Virus record (IMG/VR): IMGVR_UViG_3300037882_001090
Coordinates: 1 to 35,609 of that record
Source of the DNA: a virus
Reading direction: 5' to 3' (one strand)
Length of the DNA stretch: 35,609 nt
Position 1 is the first letter of the stretch. The number at the start of each line of letters is the position of its first letter. Below are positions 21,527 through 29,765 of this stretch, piece by piece. Made by a program: the position numbers and the translations under genes. Below the pieces are notes generated by a model that worked only from the letters and a program-made list of their open reading frames with translations, ran no database searches and was not told the origin of the DNA.

Positions 21527-22920
21527 AGCTAAACCTCGTTGGTGGCTCATATCAAATGCCCTCGCTTCCCTTTGACGCTCAAAGGGCTGTGAATCTCTTT
21601 CCTGTGTCTGACCAGTTAGGTGCGGAACCTACTGCCTTATATGGAACACCAGGACTTTCTCTTTTCTCCACCGCAGGAAGCGGCCCGACAAGGGGTGTAT
21701 ATGCAGCAGCTAACGGTAGAGCCTTTGCGGTATCAGGCAATACATTATATGAGATTGATAGCGCGGGAACCGCAACTAGCCGTGGAACGCTAAACACCTC
21801 AAGCGGTGCTGTGACAATAGCCGACAACGGCTTTCAGTTGATGATTGTAGACGGAACAAACGGCTATATCTTCACCTATTTAACCAATGTTTTCGTGCAA
21901 ATTACTGACCCAGATTTTCCTTCTCCAAAATACGTTAGTTTTGTTGATAACTATTTTGTTGTCACAAAAAACAACAGCGGTCAGTTTTATATTTCTGCCT
22001 TGACAAATGGACTTTCATGGGCGGCTCTTGACTTTGCATCTGCTGAATCTTCGCCAGATGATTTATCTTGTGCGGTTCCGTTCGTAGGGCAGCTAGGGCT
22101 TTTAGGTCATGATACATTAGAAATTTGGCGCAATACGGGTGACTCAACGTTTCCATTCTCACGCATTTCAGGCTCTACGCCGATTGGAACCATAGCACAA
22201 AACACAGTTCAAAGCATTGACCAATCTGTTTATTGGGTGGGCAATACCGCAGAGGGAAGTGGAATAGTCTACAAAGCGCAAGGGTTTACACCACAGAGAA
22301 TTTCAACCGATGCTATTGAAAAGATATTACAAGCAGAGCCTAACCCTGAATTGTTGCGTTCATGGGCGTATCAACAAGAAGGTCATGTGTTTTATATTAT
22401 TACAGGTGGAAGCCTTTCAACCTCCCTCGTGTATGATATTTCAACAGGAATCTGGCATGAGAGGGCTTACCTAAACACAAGCGGTGTGTTCGAGCAGCAT
22501 TTAGGCTCAAGCTGCATGTATGCTTTCAATAAACACCTTGTGGGTGATAGGGTGACAGGCAAAATTTACTCTATGTCACTGGATGTGTTTGACGACAACG
22601 GCGATGAAATAAAGCGCGTTAGAACATTCCCGCATTTGGTTGATGAATTGAAAAGAGTGCGTTATAATAACTTGCAATTATTGATAGAAACTGGTATAGG
22701 TTTACAGTCAGGTCAAGGCTCTGACCCTCAACTGTCCTTGAGGATTTCTAAGGATGGCGCAAGAACGTGGTCTGATTATTACACCACTGGTATGGGCGCA
22801 GTTGGCGATTACCGTAAGGAAGTCAACTTCAGGCGTCTAGGCATACAGCAGCAAATGACGTTCGAAGTTTCAATAAGTGACCCCATTAAAGTGAGTCTGA
22901 TTGGAGCGTATTTGAGCTAA
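21523..22920 (+). CDS. Tail hub / packaged DNA stabilisation protein, P22 gp10-like
   Basis: Resembles P22 gp10, which forms the hexameric tail hub after gp4. Seen: the family start LVGGSYQMPSLPFDAQRAVNLFPV followed by GTPGLSLF, repeated beta-propeller-like strands, and a late conserved HERAYL...YSMSLDVFDDNGDEIKRVRTFPHL and DPQLSLRISKDGARTWSDY block. The 465-residue length agrees with P22 gp10 (472). It starts and ends with coupling overlaps. Confidence 0.9.
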   Translation: MKLNLVGGSYQMPSLPFDAQRAVNLFPVSDQLGAEPTALYGTPGLSLFSTAGSGPTRGVYAAANGRAFAVSGNTLYEIDSAGTATSRGTLNTSSGAVTIADNGFQLMIVDGTNGYIFTYLTNVFVQITDPDFPSPKYVSFVDNYFVVTKNNSGQFYISALTNGLSWAALDFASAESSPDDLSCAVPFVGQLGLLGHDTLEIWRNTGDSTFPFSRISGSTPIGTIAQNTVQSIDQSVYWVGNTAEGSGIVYKAQGFTPQRISTDAIEKILQAEPNPELLRSWAYQQEGHVFYIITGGSLSTSLVYDISTGIWHERAYLNTSGVFEQHLGSSCMYAFNKHLVGDRVTGKIYSMSLDVFDDNGDEIKRVRTFPHLVDELKRVRYNNLQLLIETGIGLQSGQGSDPQLSLRISKDGARTWSDYYTTGMGAVGDYRKEVNFRRLGIQQQMTFEVSISDPIKVSLIGAYLS

Positions 22921-23348
22921 TGTCTTTGCCCCTTTTACCTCCGAAAACAGAGCCTTTAATTGATGATGACAAGTTCACCACGTTAAACTGGCTTGCATTC
23001 TTCGATACGTTAGCAAATGGGGATACTGGAACGGCTTGGACACCTACCTTTGTAGGGCTTACGGAAACAGGAACGGCAACAAAGACTGGGCGTTATTTTC
23101 GGATTAGCAGGGCATTGGCCTACTTCCGAATAGTCATAACCCCAACAACAGATACTTCGGCGGTTAATGGTACAACCTATTGTGACAATTTCCCGCTTTT
23201 AATCACCCAAGCTGGCGTGTGTGTAACGTTAAGTAGTTTCACCGCAGCAGTTTCAGGATGTACGGCAGCAGATAAGCGAATCTATACAGCTTCGTGGACT
23301 ACTATAACTTCACCAATTACTTTGGTCGGCATATTGGAGGTACGTTAA
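22920..23348 (+). CDS. Hypothetical structural protein (142 aa)
   Basis: A short PLLPPKTEPLIDDDKFTTLNWLAFFDTL leader precedes a beta-rich domain (GTAWTPTFVGLTETGTATKTGRYFRISRALAYFRIVI) of the kind found in small virion proteins. ATG 22920 follows the gp10-like stop (TAATG overlap), and its own TAA overlaps the HNH start. It is likely a tail or head accessory protein by position; its precise role is unknown. Confidence 0.7.
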   Translation: MSLPLLPPKTEPLIDDDKFTTLNWLAFFDTLANGDTGTAWTPTFVGLTETGTATKTGRYFRISRALAYFRIVITPTTDTSAVNGTTYCDNFPLLITQAGVCVTLSSFTAAVSGCTAADKRIYTASWTTITSPITLVGILEVR

Positions 23349-23839
23349 TGAAGAAGATACCACTCACTAAAGGCAAGTTTGCAATCGTTGATGATGCTGA
23401 CTATGAATGGCTATCAAAATTCAAATGGCAAGTTAACTCTTATGGTTATGCAGTGAGGGAGCAATATTTGGGGATTGATAATGGCAAAAGGAAAAGAGCG
23501 TGTATTCACATGCACCGCCTAATAGCTCAAACTCCTGACGGAATGCACACAGACCATATCAACGGCGAGAGGAATGACAATAGACTCTCAAATCTGAGAA
23601 TTTGCTCCGCTTTAGAGAATACAAGAAATGCAAGGAAAGCACCTAATTGTTCCAGTAAATACAAGGGTGTTTCTTGGCACAAAAGAGATGGTGGTTGGCA
23701 AGTGCAAATAAGGACTGATGATAAAATAAAATATCTTGGGCGATATACTGCGGAAGAAGATGCGGCCAAGGCATATGACGAAGCGGCTATTAAATATTTC
23801 GGTGAATTCGCTAATATAAACTTTAAAAGGACAGCATAA
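23348..23839 (+). CDS. HNH endonuclease with AP2 domain
   Basis: A second homing-type endonuclease. The N-terminal MKKIPLTKGKFAIVDDADYEWLSKFKW is typical of the family. The HNH core is ACIHMHRLI...HTDHINGERNDNRLSNLRICS (residues about 55-95). The AP2 DNA-binding domain is SSKYKGVSWHKRDGGWQVQIR...YLGRYTAEEDAAKAYDEAAIKYFGEFANINF. The start at ATG 23348 overlaps the upstream TAA as TAATG and follows GGAGGT; a frame from 23294 is rejected. It interrupts the structural operon without visibly breaking a gene. Confidence 0.9.
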   Translation: MKKIPLTKGKFAIVDDADYEWLSKFKWQVNSYGYAVREQYLGIDNGKRKRACIHMHRLIAQTPDGMHTDHINGERNDNRLSNLRICSALENTRNARKAPNCSSKYKGVSWHKRDGGWQVQIRTDDKIKYLGRYTAEEDAAKAYDEAAIKYFGEFANINFKRTA

Positions 23840-23840
23840 T

Positions 23841-24962
23841 ATGGAACAGCAAATGAACATGCCTATGGGCGCAGAAGATATGGGTAGAGCAACCGACACG
23901 GTGCTAGGCCACTTGTCACTTGGTGAGGTGGTTATTCCACGCGCCTTCTTGGATGACCCACAGGTTATGCAGTTAATCCAGCAAATATTCCAAGCTGGTG
24001 GTGCTGACATGGCAGAGTACACCGTGGGTGACCCTGCGAATAAGATAAATCCAGAAACTGGATATCCTGAGTTCTTTAAGTTTAAAAAGATATTTAGAGC
24101 ACTCGCGCCCGCTGCACTTGCTTATTTCGCACCTGGTCTTGGTTCTGCACTTGGTAGTTCAATTTTGGGTGCAAATGCAGTTGGTGCTTCAACTCTAGGA
24201 AATGCCTTAATTGGAGGGGCTGTTGGTGGATTAACTGGCGGTGGATTAAAGGGTGCGGCACTTGGAGCACTAAGCGGTGGCATTGGGGCTAACCTTGGAA
24301 AGCTTCCAACTGGTACAATCGGAGGAGGCGAAACATTGCCTTGGAACCAAGGAAGTGGAATTTTGGGAACTGTTGGCAGAACCCTTGGAGTATCAAGCGA
24401 TACTGGCCTTGGAAATGTTCTTGGTGGTTTAACCAGTGGCGGCGGCGGCGGTTCTTCTTTCGGTGTAAATAATATCGCCTCTGCACTTGGTGGATTCCAA
24501 CAGGATGCTGCATTGAAGAAAATAAAACAGCAGCAACTTGGAGCAACGGGGCAGCAATTGGCAAACCTTGAGCGTTTGAACCCTACGGATGTACAGAACG
24601 ACCCTGGCTATCAATTCACACAAGCTGAAGGCGAACAGGCTCTAAACCGTTCACTTGGTGCTCGTGGTTCGTTGTTCTCTGGTGCAGCTCTTAAAGAGGC
24701 CGCTGATTATAACCAAGGACTTGCTTCTAGGTTCTACGGCGATGCTTACCAACGCCAGCAAAATCAGATTGGTCAGCAAAACCAGATTTACGGCACGCAG
24801 GGTGATATTCGGGCAAATGCTACCTTGGGCGGCTCCAATAACCTCAATCAAACACTCGCTAACGCATTGGGTGCAAATGTTGGTAACTATCAGGGAGCTA
24901 CCGCTGGGCTTACCACACAACAACTGCTCGACCTGTTACGTCAACGCGGCGTAGCAGCATAG
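23841..24962 (+). CDS. DNA ejection (internal virion) protein 1
   Basis: A glycine-rich protein with the family motif NDPGYQFTQAEGEQALNRSLGARGSLFSGAALKEAADYNQGLASRFYGDAYQRQQNQIGQ (about residues 255-320), found in podovirus DNA-transfer proteins. Before it, residues about 90-155 are a long series of glycine-zipper membrane-like helices (ALAYFAPGLGSALGSSILGANAVG...), suited to entering the host membrane. It is thought to leave the virion with the DNA, as P22 gp7, gp16 and gp20 do. AAAGGA precedes the ATG. Confidence 0.8.
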   Translation: MEQQMNMPMGAEDMGRATDTVLGHLSLGEVVIPRAFLDDPQVMQLIQQIFQAGGADMAEYTVGDPANKINPETGYPEFFKFKKIFRALAPAALAYFAPGLGSALGSSILGANAVGASTLGNALIGGAVGGLTGGGLKGAALGALSGGIGANLGKLPTGTIGGGETLPWNQGSGILGTVGRTLGVSSDTGLGNVLGGLTSGGGGGSSFGVNNIASALGGFQQDAALKKIKQQQLGATGQQLANLERLNPTDVQNDPGYQFTQAEGEQALNRSLGARGSLFSGAALKEAADYNQGLASRFYGDAYQRQQNQIGQQNQIYGTQGDIRANATLGGSNNLNQTLANALGANVGNYQGATAGLTTQQLLDLLRQRGVAA

Positions 24963-24970
24963 GGGGAGTT

Positions 24971-25984
24971 ATGGCTGATTTAAGCGTATATGGTAAACTT
25001 CGCGGCTTTTCTGATTATCAACGTGCAAACGAGGAATTTCAGTTGAAGAAGCAGTTGCAGCAGGCGCAGATTGCTGAGGCTCAAGCAGTGGCCGCTAATC
25101 CAATGAGCAAAATGCCTTCGGCAATTCAAGAGTATAATCTGTTTAAAACAATGACTACTGATGAACAACAGCAGTATCTTTTGGTTAAAAGGGCTTCTCC
25201 ATATCTTAATACTGGCGGTGCGTTTATTCAACCAAGCCCCGTTACAGGTGCGCCTATTAATACAATACCTATTACCCCTAAAGTGACTGATATGCCTGAG
25301 TTCCAAAAAGAACAGGAAAGAAGCAAGGCTTTGGGTGATATACAGGGGAAAGCTGAAGGTTCGTCTGAGAAAAAAACTATTCAGGCCCCAGAAATTGAAC
25401 GACAACTTAAATTAGCGGAAGAATTGCTTCCAAAAGCAACTAGCGGGGGCGCGTCCACAAACATTAGAGATGTTGGTGCTTATTTTGGCAAATCTACAGA
25501 AGGAAGCAAGATTGATAGTCGCTTAAATGTAATTGGAGCTGCTTTAACCTCGTCAGTACCGCGTATGGAAGGCCCGCAAGGCGTTTACGACGTAAAATTA
25601 TATGAGCAAGCCGCTGGTGAATTGGCGAATAGCAAATTGCCGTTTGAAACAAGATTAGCGGCTATTACCACAATGCGCGACTTGAACAATAAATATATGA
25701 ATAACCAGACTCAGCCTACTGGTGGGGATGATGGAGCTGCGGCAGAACAGGTAAATCAACCATCTAAAAACCTTTATCAAGACGTTTTTGACCCGCAAGG
25801 TGTTTATACCCCATCTGCACCAGTGAATTTGACGCGCCCAAATGCAAAAACACAGGCAGAAACCGAATTCCAAGCAGCAAAATACAAAACCCCCGAAGAC
25901 GTAAGGACTGCTTACAAAGCGGGGAAAATATCCAAAGAGGTAGCTACAGGAATTTTATCAAATAAACATGGGTTTGAACAATGA
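24971..25984 (+). CDS. DNA ejection (internal virion) protein 2
   Basis: 337 residues: a helical N-terminus (FQLKKQLQQAQIAEAQAVAANPM), a proline-rich centre, and a conserved VGAYFGKSTEGSKIDSRLNVIGAALTSSVPRMEGPQGVYDVKLYEQAAGELANSKLPFETRLAAITTMRDL block seen in podovirus internal proteins. The C-terminal third is low-complexity. GGGGGAG precedes the ATG. Its stop couples to the next ejection gene by ATGA, and the three genes form the P22-like ejection trio. Confidence 0.75.
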   Translation: MADLSVYGKLRGFSDYQRANEEFQLKKQLQQAQIAEAQAVAANPMSKMPSAIQEYNLFKTMTTDEQQQYLLVKRASPYLNTGGAFIQPSPVTGAPINTIPITPKVTDMPEFQKEQERSKALGDIQGKAEGSSEKKTIQAPEIERQLKLAEELLPKATSGGASTNIRDVGAYFGKSTEGSKIDSRLNVIGAALTSSVPRMEGPQGVYDVKLYEQAAGELANSKLPFETRLAAITTMRDLNNKYMNNQTQPTGGDDGAAAEQVNQPSKNLYQDVFDPQGVYTPSAPVNLTRPNAKTQAETEFQAAKYKTPEDVRTAYKAGKISKEVATGILSNKHGFEQ

Positions 25985-28146
25985 AAGCCTCTGACTTTTT
26001 AGATAGCAACACACCCGCGCCAAAGATGCGTGCGGCGGCGTTTCTTGATGCTCCTGATGATGGGTTTCTCGAAAAAGTTGCCAATACAGCTATAGGTCGT
26101 GCGGTTGGTGGTGGTATTGATAAAATAGGAAAAGCTGGTGCTGATGTTTTAACTGGAAAAACAAACCCATTATACGCTGCACTTGGAGTCGGAGCTGGCA
26201 GCATTCAAACGGCAACTGGCTTGCCAATCGGTGTTGCTGGTTCGGCATTTCAGGCACTTCCTGACTTGGGCGTAACAAAAACAATAGGTGAAGCTGGCCG
26301 AGCCGTTAGGGGCGGTATTTCTGATGCTTTAGATAGCACAGGCGCAGGACAGGCAATCGGTGATTATTTAATGAATAATCCAAAAGCCGCTGATTTTATG
26401 AATAGAACTGGCCAAGCCGCAAAAGATGCCGCTATTGTTACCGCTTTTAACCCTTCTGCCTTTATTAAAGGTGGCAATCTTGCTACACAAGCAACACAAC
26501 AAGGGATTGAAGCTGTAAAGAAATTTGAGAATATATCCGCAAATGCGCCGTCAATTTTGGGCGATACTGGTTCTGGCGTGTCAACAAATGCTGCGCTTTT
26601 GGGTGCACCAGATGCTGTAGGGCAAAGAGTAAAAGGTTTCAAGGCTTTATCAGGTGATGACTTAAAAGCACTTGTCGAGAGTGAAGGGGATAAAGTCACG
26701 CAAGCATATAGCGCGGTTGATAAAACAGGCACGGTTGTAAACTCAACGTCTACAAACTCATTGTTAAATAAAATAGGAACAAAGCTACAGGAAACAGATT
26801 TAGACCCAGAATTTCAGCCAAAAACATTAGCGGCCTTGCGGGTTCTTAAGGGCAATGTTGACAGCGATGTGGGCGGAGTTGGACAAATTAGCTTAGGGAA
26901 GCTAGACCAATTTAGAAGGCTTTTGGGCAGGGCTACGGCTCCAGAAGATAGGATGGCGGCAGCTCAATTAAGAGAGCTTCTAAACGAACATTTGCAAAAT
27001 ATAAAAGGCGGTGATTTGGCGAATGGAAGCATACAAGCCATTGACGCATTAGACCGTGCAAGGTCAGTTGCCGCTCGTACATTTACCGTTGAGAAAATTG
27101 CGGATATGATTGAAAAGGCCAATGGAAACGATAACGCAATTAGAAAAGCATTTACTAAATTTGTGCAGGATGACAAAAACCTGCGCGGATTATCTAGCGA
27201 AGAGATTGCAGCTTTCAAAAATGCCTCTAAAAACACTGGAGGGCAAGCAATAGAGAAATTTATCGGAAGGTTTGGGATTGATGGAAGCGGCGGTGTATTG
27301 CCGACGTTTGCAGCAACCGTTGGCGCGGCTGGTGGCTCTGTATTGTTCCCTGCTGCCGCTCCTGCGGTGGCGGTAGGAAGTGTGGCTAAATATACTCGTA
27401 AACTGGCTGCGCGTGGCGATGCTCAAAAAGCACTCGAAACAGTATTGAATAGGCCATTAAGAGAAGCTCGTCCAGCCGAACCACCGCCTCCGCAACGCTT
27501 ACTTCCTGCTCCTGATTATCGCGCACCAATGACGGAATCGCAAGTAGCTTCCGCACGTGAAGCGATGATGCGAGGTGTGAGCACTAAACCATCACCCAAT
27601 ACACCCTATGATTACGGAGATGTACCATACAACTATATTGGAATTCCTTCTTTTAGGGATGTGGTGAAAATGCCTCCTGCCGAACAAAAGGCCGCGTTGA
27701 ATGAGATTTTCCAAGAAGCAAAAAGAAAATCCGCAATGCAAAATGGCGGTGCAAAAGTTGAGCTTCAAACTAGAATTAAGCAGCTTGGGGGGGTAAATGA
27801 TTTCAAAGCTGAACTTGATATGCTTGACGCAAAATCTTTGGCTAATTCCAAGGGAAAATCGCTTGACAGAATCCGCGAAACTTTAGTTGAAGAAGGCTAT
27901 GGAAATTATGACACTGTTAATGATTTGTTAGATGCAATTGATAACAGCAATCGTGGCAACAAAATATATACAGACCCAGATACTTTGCTTGATAAAGCCG
28001 AAAGAGGCAAGCAAGCCCTGCAATCAGACCCCGTATATATCGAATATCAAGCATCAAGAATGGGAATAGATACCAATGGAAAAAGCAAAGCCAAACTTAT
28101 TAAAGAAATTAAAAAAGCCATTGATGAACAAGACATACCTTTTTGA
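25981..28146 (+). CDS. DNA ejection (internal virion) protein 3
   Basis: The largest of the three ejection candidates (721 residues; P22 gp16 is 609). Residues 40-130 are alanine- and glycine-rich amphipathic helices (GRAVGGGIDKIGKAGADVLTG, AALGVGAGSIQTATGLPIGVAG). The middle is helical with a conserved LGKLDQFRRLLGRATAPEDRMAAAQLRELLNEHL. A second hydrophobic segment lies near 440-465. The C-terminus has a SAP-like helix pair (YQASRMGIDTNGKSKAKLIKEIKKAID). No lytic transglycosylase motif seen. The assignment rests on size, composition and position. Confidence 0.75.
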   Translation: MKASDFLDSNTPAPKMRAAAFLDAPDDGFLEKVANTAIGRAVGGGIDKIGKAGADVLTGKTNPLYAALGVGAGSIQTATGLPIGVAGSAFQALPDLGVTKTIGEAGRAVRGGISDALDSTGAGQAIGDYLMNNPKAADFMNRTGQAAKDAAIVTAFNPSAFIKGGNLATQATQQGIEAVKKFENISANAPSILGDTGSGVSTNAALLGAPDAVGQRVKGFKALSGDDLKALVESEGDKVTQAYSAVDKTGTVVNSTSTNSLLNKIGTKLQETDLDPEFQPKTLAALRVLKGNVDSDVGGVGQISLGKLDQFRRLLGRATAPEDRMAAAQLRELLNEHLQNIKGGDLANGSIQAIDALDRARSVAARTFTVEKIADMIEKANGNDNAIRKAFTKFVQDDKNLRGLSSEEIAAFKNASKNTGGQAIEKFIGRFGIDGSGGVLPTFAATVGAAGGSVLFPAAAPAVAVGSVAKYTRKLAARGDAQKALETVLNRPLREARPAEPPPPQRLLPAPDYRAPMTESQVASAREAMMRGVSTKPSPNTPYDYGDVPYNYIGIPSFRDVVKMPPAEQKAALNEIFQEAKRKSAMQNGGAKVELQTRIKQLGGVNDFKAELDMLDAKSLANSKGKSLDRIRETLVEEGYGNYDTVNDLLDAIDNSNRGNKIYTDPDTLLDKAERGKQALQSDPVYIEYQASRMGIDTNGKSKAKLIKEIKKAIDEQDIPF

Positions 28147-28171
28147 TAAAATAACTAGCTAACAACCACCA

Positions 28172-28184
28172 ATAGTGCTACACT
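28172..28184 (+). promoter_or_regulatory. Possible extended -10 promoter before the tail protein gene
   Basis: TGC-TACACT forms an extended -10 element (-10 at 28179-28184), but the -35 region (TAGCTA) is poor. AATAGTGC just upstream also occurs beside the portal promoter at about 15889-15896. The 65-bp gap here is one of the larger gaps in the late region. Weak evidence. Confidence 0.3.
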
Positions 28185-28211
28185 CTCGGCACTGACACAA
28201 GGGATAGATTT

Positions 28212-29339
28212 ATGGCTGTAGTACTTTCAACCCCACCTTATGCAGTATTCTACGATGACAACGGCAATCCGTTATCAGGCGGTAAGATATTCTCTTACTC
28301 CGCAGGAACGCTCACCCCCCGCGCAACATACACTGACCAAGGCGGGTTAACTGCTAACGCAAACCCTGTAATCCTTGATAGTGCTGGACGTGCCGATATT
28401 TGGTTAGATAACTCTGCAGCATATAAATTTATCGTAAAGACGAGCGCGGATGTTACCATTCGCACTGTTGATAACGTTACCCCATTTAACACCTCGGCTG
28501 GTCTTTCAGTGCTTGGCACCATTGCGGCAAATACTTTGGTTGGGAACAATACGGGTTCAGCTGCTACGCCTTCTGCTCTTACGGTAGCGCAAGTGCAAAC
28601 AATGCTTGGGCTTGCTCCAGCTTACAGCGCGATAGCTGGATTTATCCCATCCTCTATTGCTGGAACAAACACAACAGCAAGCCTGACGCTTTCCGCTGGA
28701 CAGGCGACTGATTCAACAAATGCCGTTGCAATTACGAAGGCTAGTACAACCTCATGGGCTGTAAGCAACGGCAGCGCAGCGAATGGATATCAAGGTGGAA
28801 CCACTCTACCAAACAACGACACAATCCATTTGTTCATAATGACAGGAACCAATGGCACAGCCTCTTTTGCTCATAATGGCCTAACGCCTACCCTTCCAAG
28901 TGGATATAGTACATATCGCCGCATTGCTTCTTTTAACACTAACGGCTCTGGCGCACCATTACCTTACACCGCTGTAGAAGTTTCTGGTGGTGCATTGGTT
29001 TGTTACCTAGGAACTCCAGTTCTTGACGTAAACACTACGCTTTCCACGTCTCGCACACTTACAACTTTATCCATTCCAACCGATATTAAGGTTAAGCCGA
29101 TAGCAAGATTTACTGGCGCAACTTCGGGCATGTTTGTGACCCTTACATCGCCAGATGAACCAGACGGCGGCGCACCCTCAAATACCGCTCTGCCTTTGTT
29201 TGACGGTGGCAATGACGGCGCAAGCGTTGCTGGTATTGTTGATGCGATTTCAAACACTTCAGGGCAGATTTACATCCGCTCAAGCTCTGCAAATACTGGC
29301 CGCCTAGTAACTCGCGGTTGGGAAGATTTTAGAAGGTAA
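28212..29339 (+). CDS. Tail protein with head-binding N-terminal domain
   Basis: The first 95 residues (YAVFYDDNGNPLSGGKIFSYSAGTLTPRATYTDQGGLTANANPVILDSAGRADIWLDNSAAYKFIVKTSADVTIRTVDNV) are the virion-attachment domain found on podovirus tail spikes and fibres. The rest is Thr/Ser/Gly-rich beta structure without catalytic motifs, ending in RSSSANTGRLVTRGWEDFRR. It probably anchors the adhesin assembly to the tail. A good ribosome site (AAGGGATAG) precedes the ATG. Confidence 0.8.
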   Translation: MAVVLSTPPYAVFYDDNGNPLSGGKIFSYSAGTLTPRATYTDQGGLTANANPVILDSAGRADIWLDNSAAYKFIVKTSADVTIRTVDNVTPFNTSAGLSVLGTIAANTLVGNNTGSAATPSALTVAQVQTMLGLAPAYSAIAGFIPSSIAGTNTTASLTLSAGQATDSTNAVAITKASTTSWAVSNGSAANGYQGGTTLPNNDTIHLFIMTGTNGTASFAHNGLTPTLPSGYSTYRRIASFNTNGSGAPLPYTAVEVSGGALVCYLGTPVLDVNTTLSTSRTLTTLSIPTDIKVKPIARFTGATSGMFVTLTSPDEPDGGAPSNTALPLFDGGNDGASVAGIVDAISNTSGQIYIRSSSANTGRLVTRGWEDFRR

Positions 29340-29358
29340 CAATTAGAAAGGATTTTTT

Positions 29359-29748
29359 ATGGCAGATACACCAAGACAGCCAAATACGTTTAGCACCGAT
29401 ATATCAACACAATTGATATATGTTTGGTCAGGATTGGACGGGGATGATACGGGCATTCCTATTAAAATGGCTCGTTATTCGGATAAAACCGTTCATTTTT
29501 ATAGTGATGCTTGGGGCGGTAGCACTGTGACATTAGAAGGGTCAAATGATTCTCGCGCTGACCCATCAAGCACCTCGTATGCAAGCTCTAAGTGGTTTAA
29601 CCTCACGGATGGAACAGGAACATCTATCAGTCTAACGGCCGATGGTGGACGTTTGGTATCTGAAAATCCTCTCTGGGTTCGCCCGAAAACATCGGGTGGA
29701 ACCAGTGCTTCTATAACCGTTGCCTTAAATGGAAACAAAGCACCTTAA
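29359..29748 (+). CDS. Virion structural protein (129 aa)
   Basis: A beta-rich protein with DDTGIPIKMARYSDKTVHFYSDAWGGSTVTLEGSNDSRADP, a segment common in phage tail or capsid-decoration proteins. No enzymatic motif. It sits between the head-binding tail protein and the SGNH protein, with AAAGGA before the ATG. It is likely a tail accessory or adaptor. Confidence 0.7.
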   Translation: MADTPRQPNTFSTDISTQLIYVWSGLDGDDTGIPIKMARYSDKTVHFYSDAWGGSTVTLEGSNDSRADPSSTSYASSKWFNLTDGTGTSISLTADGGRLVSENPLWVRPKTSGGTSASITVALNGNKAP

Positions 29749-29765
29749 TTTTTTAGGAGTAATTT

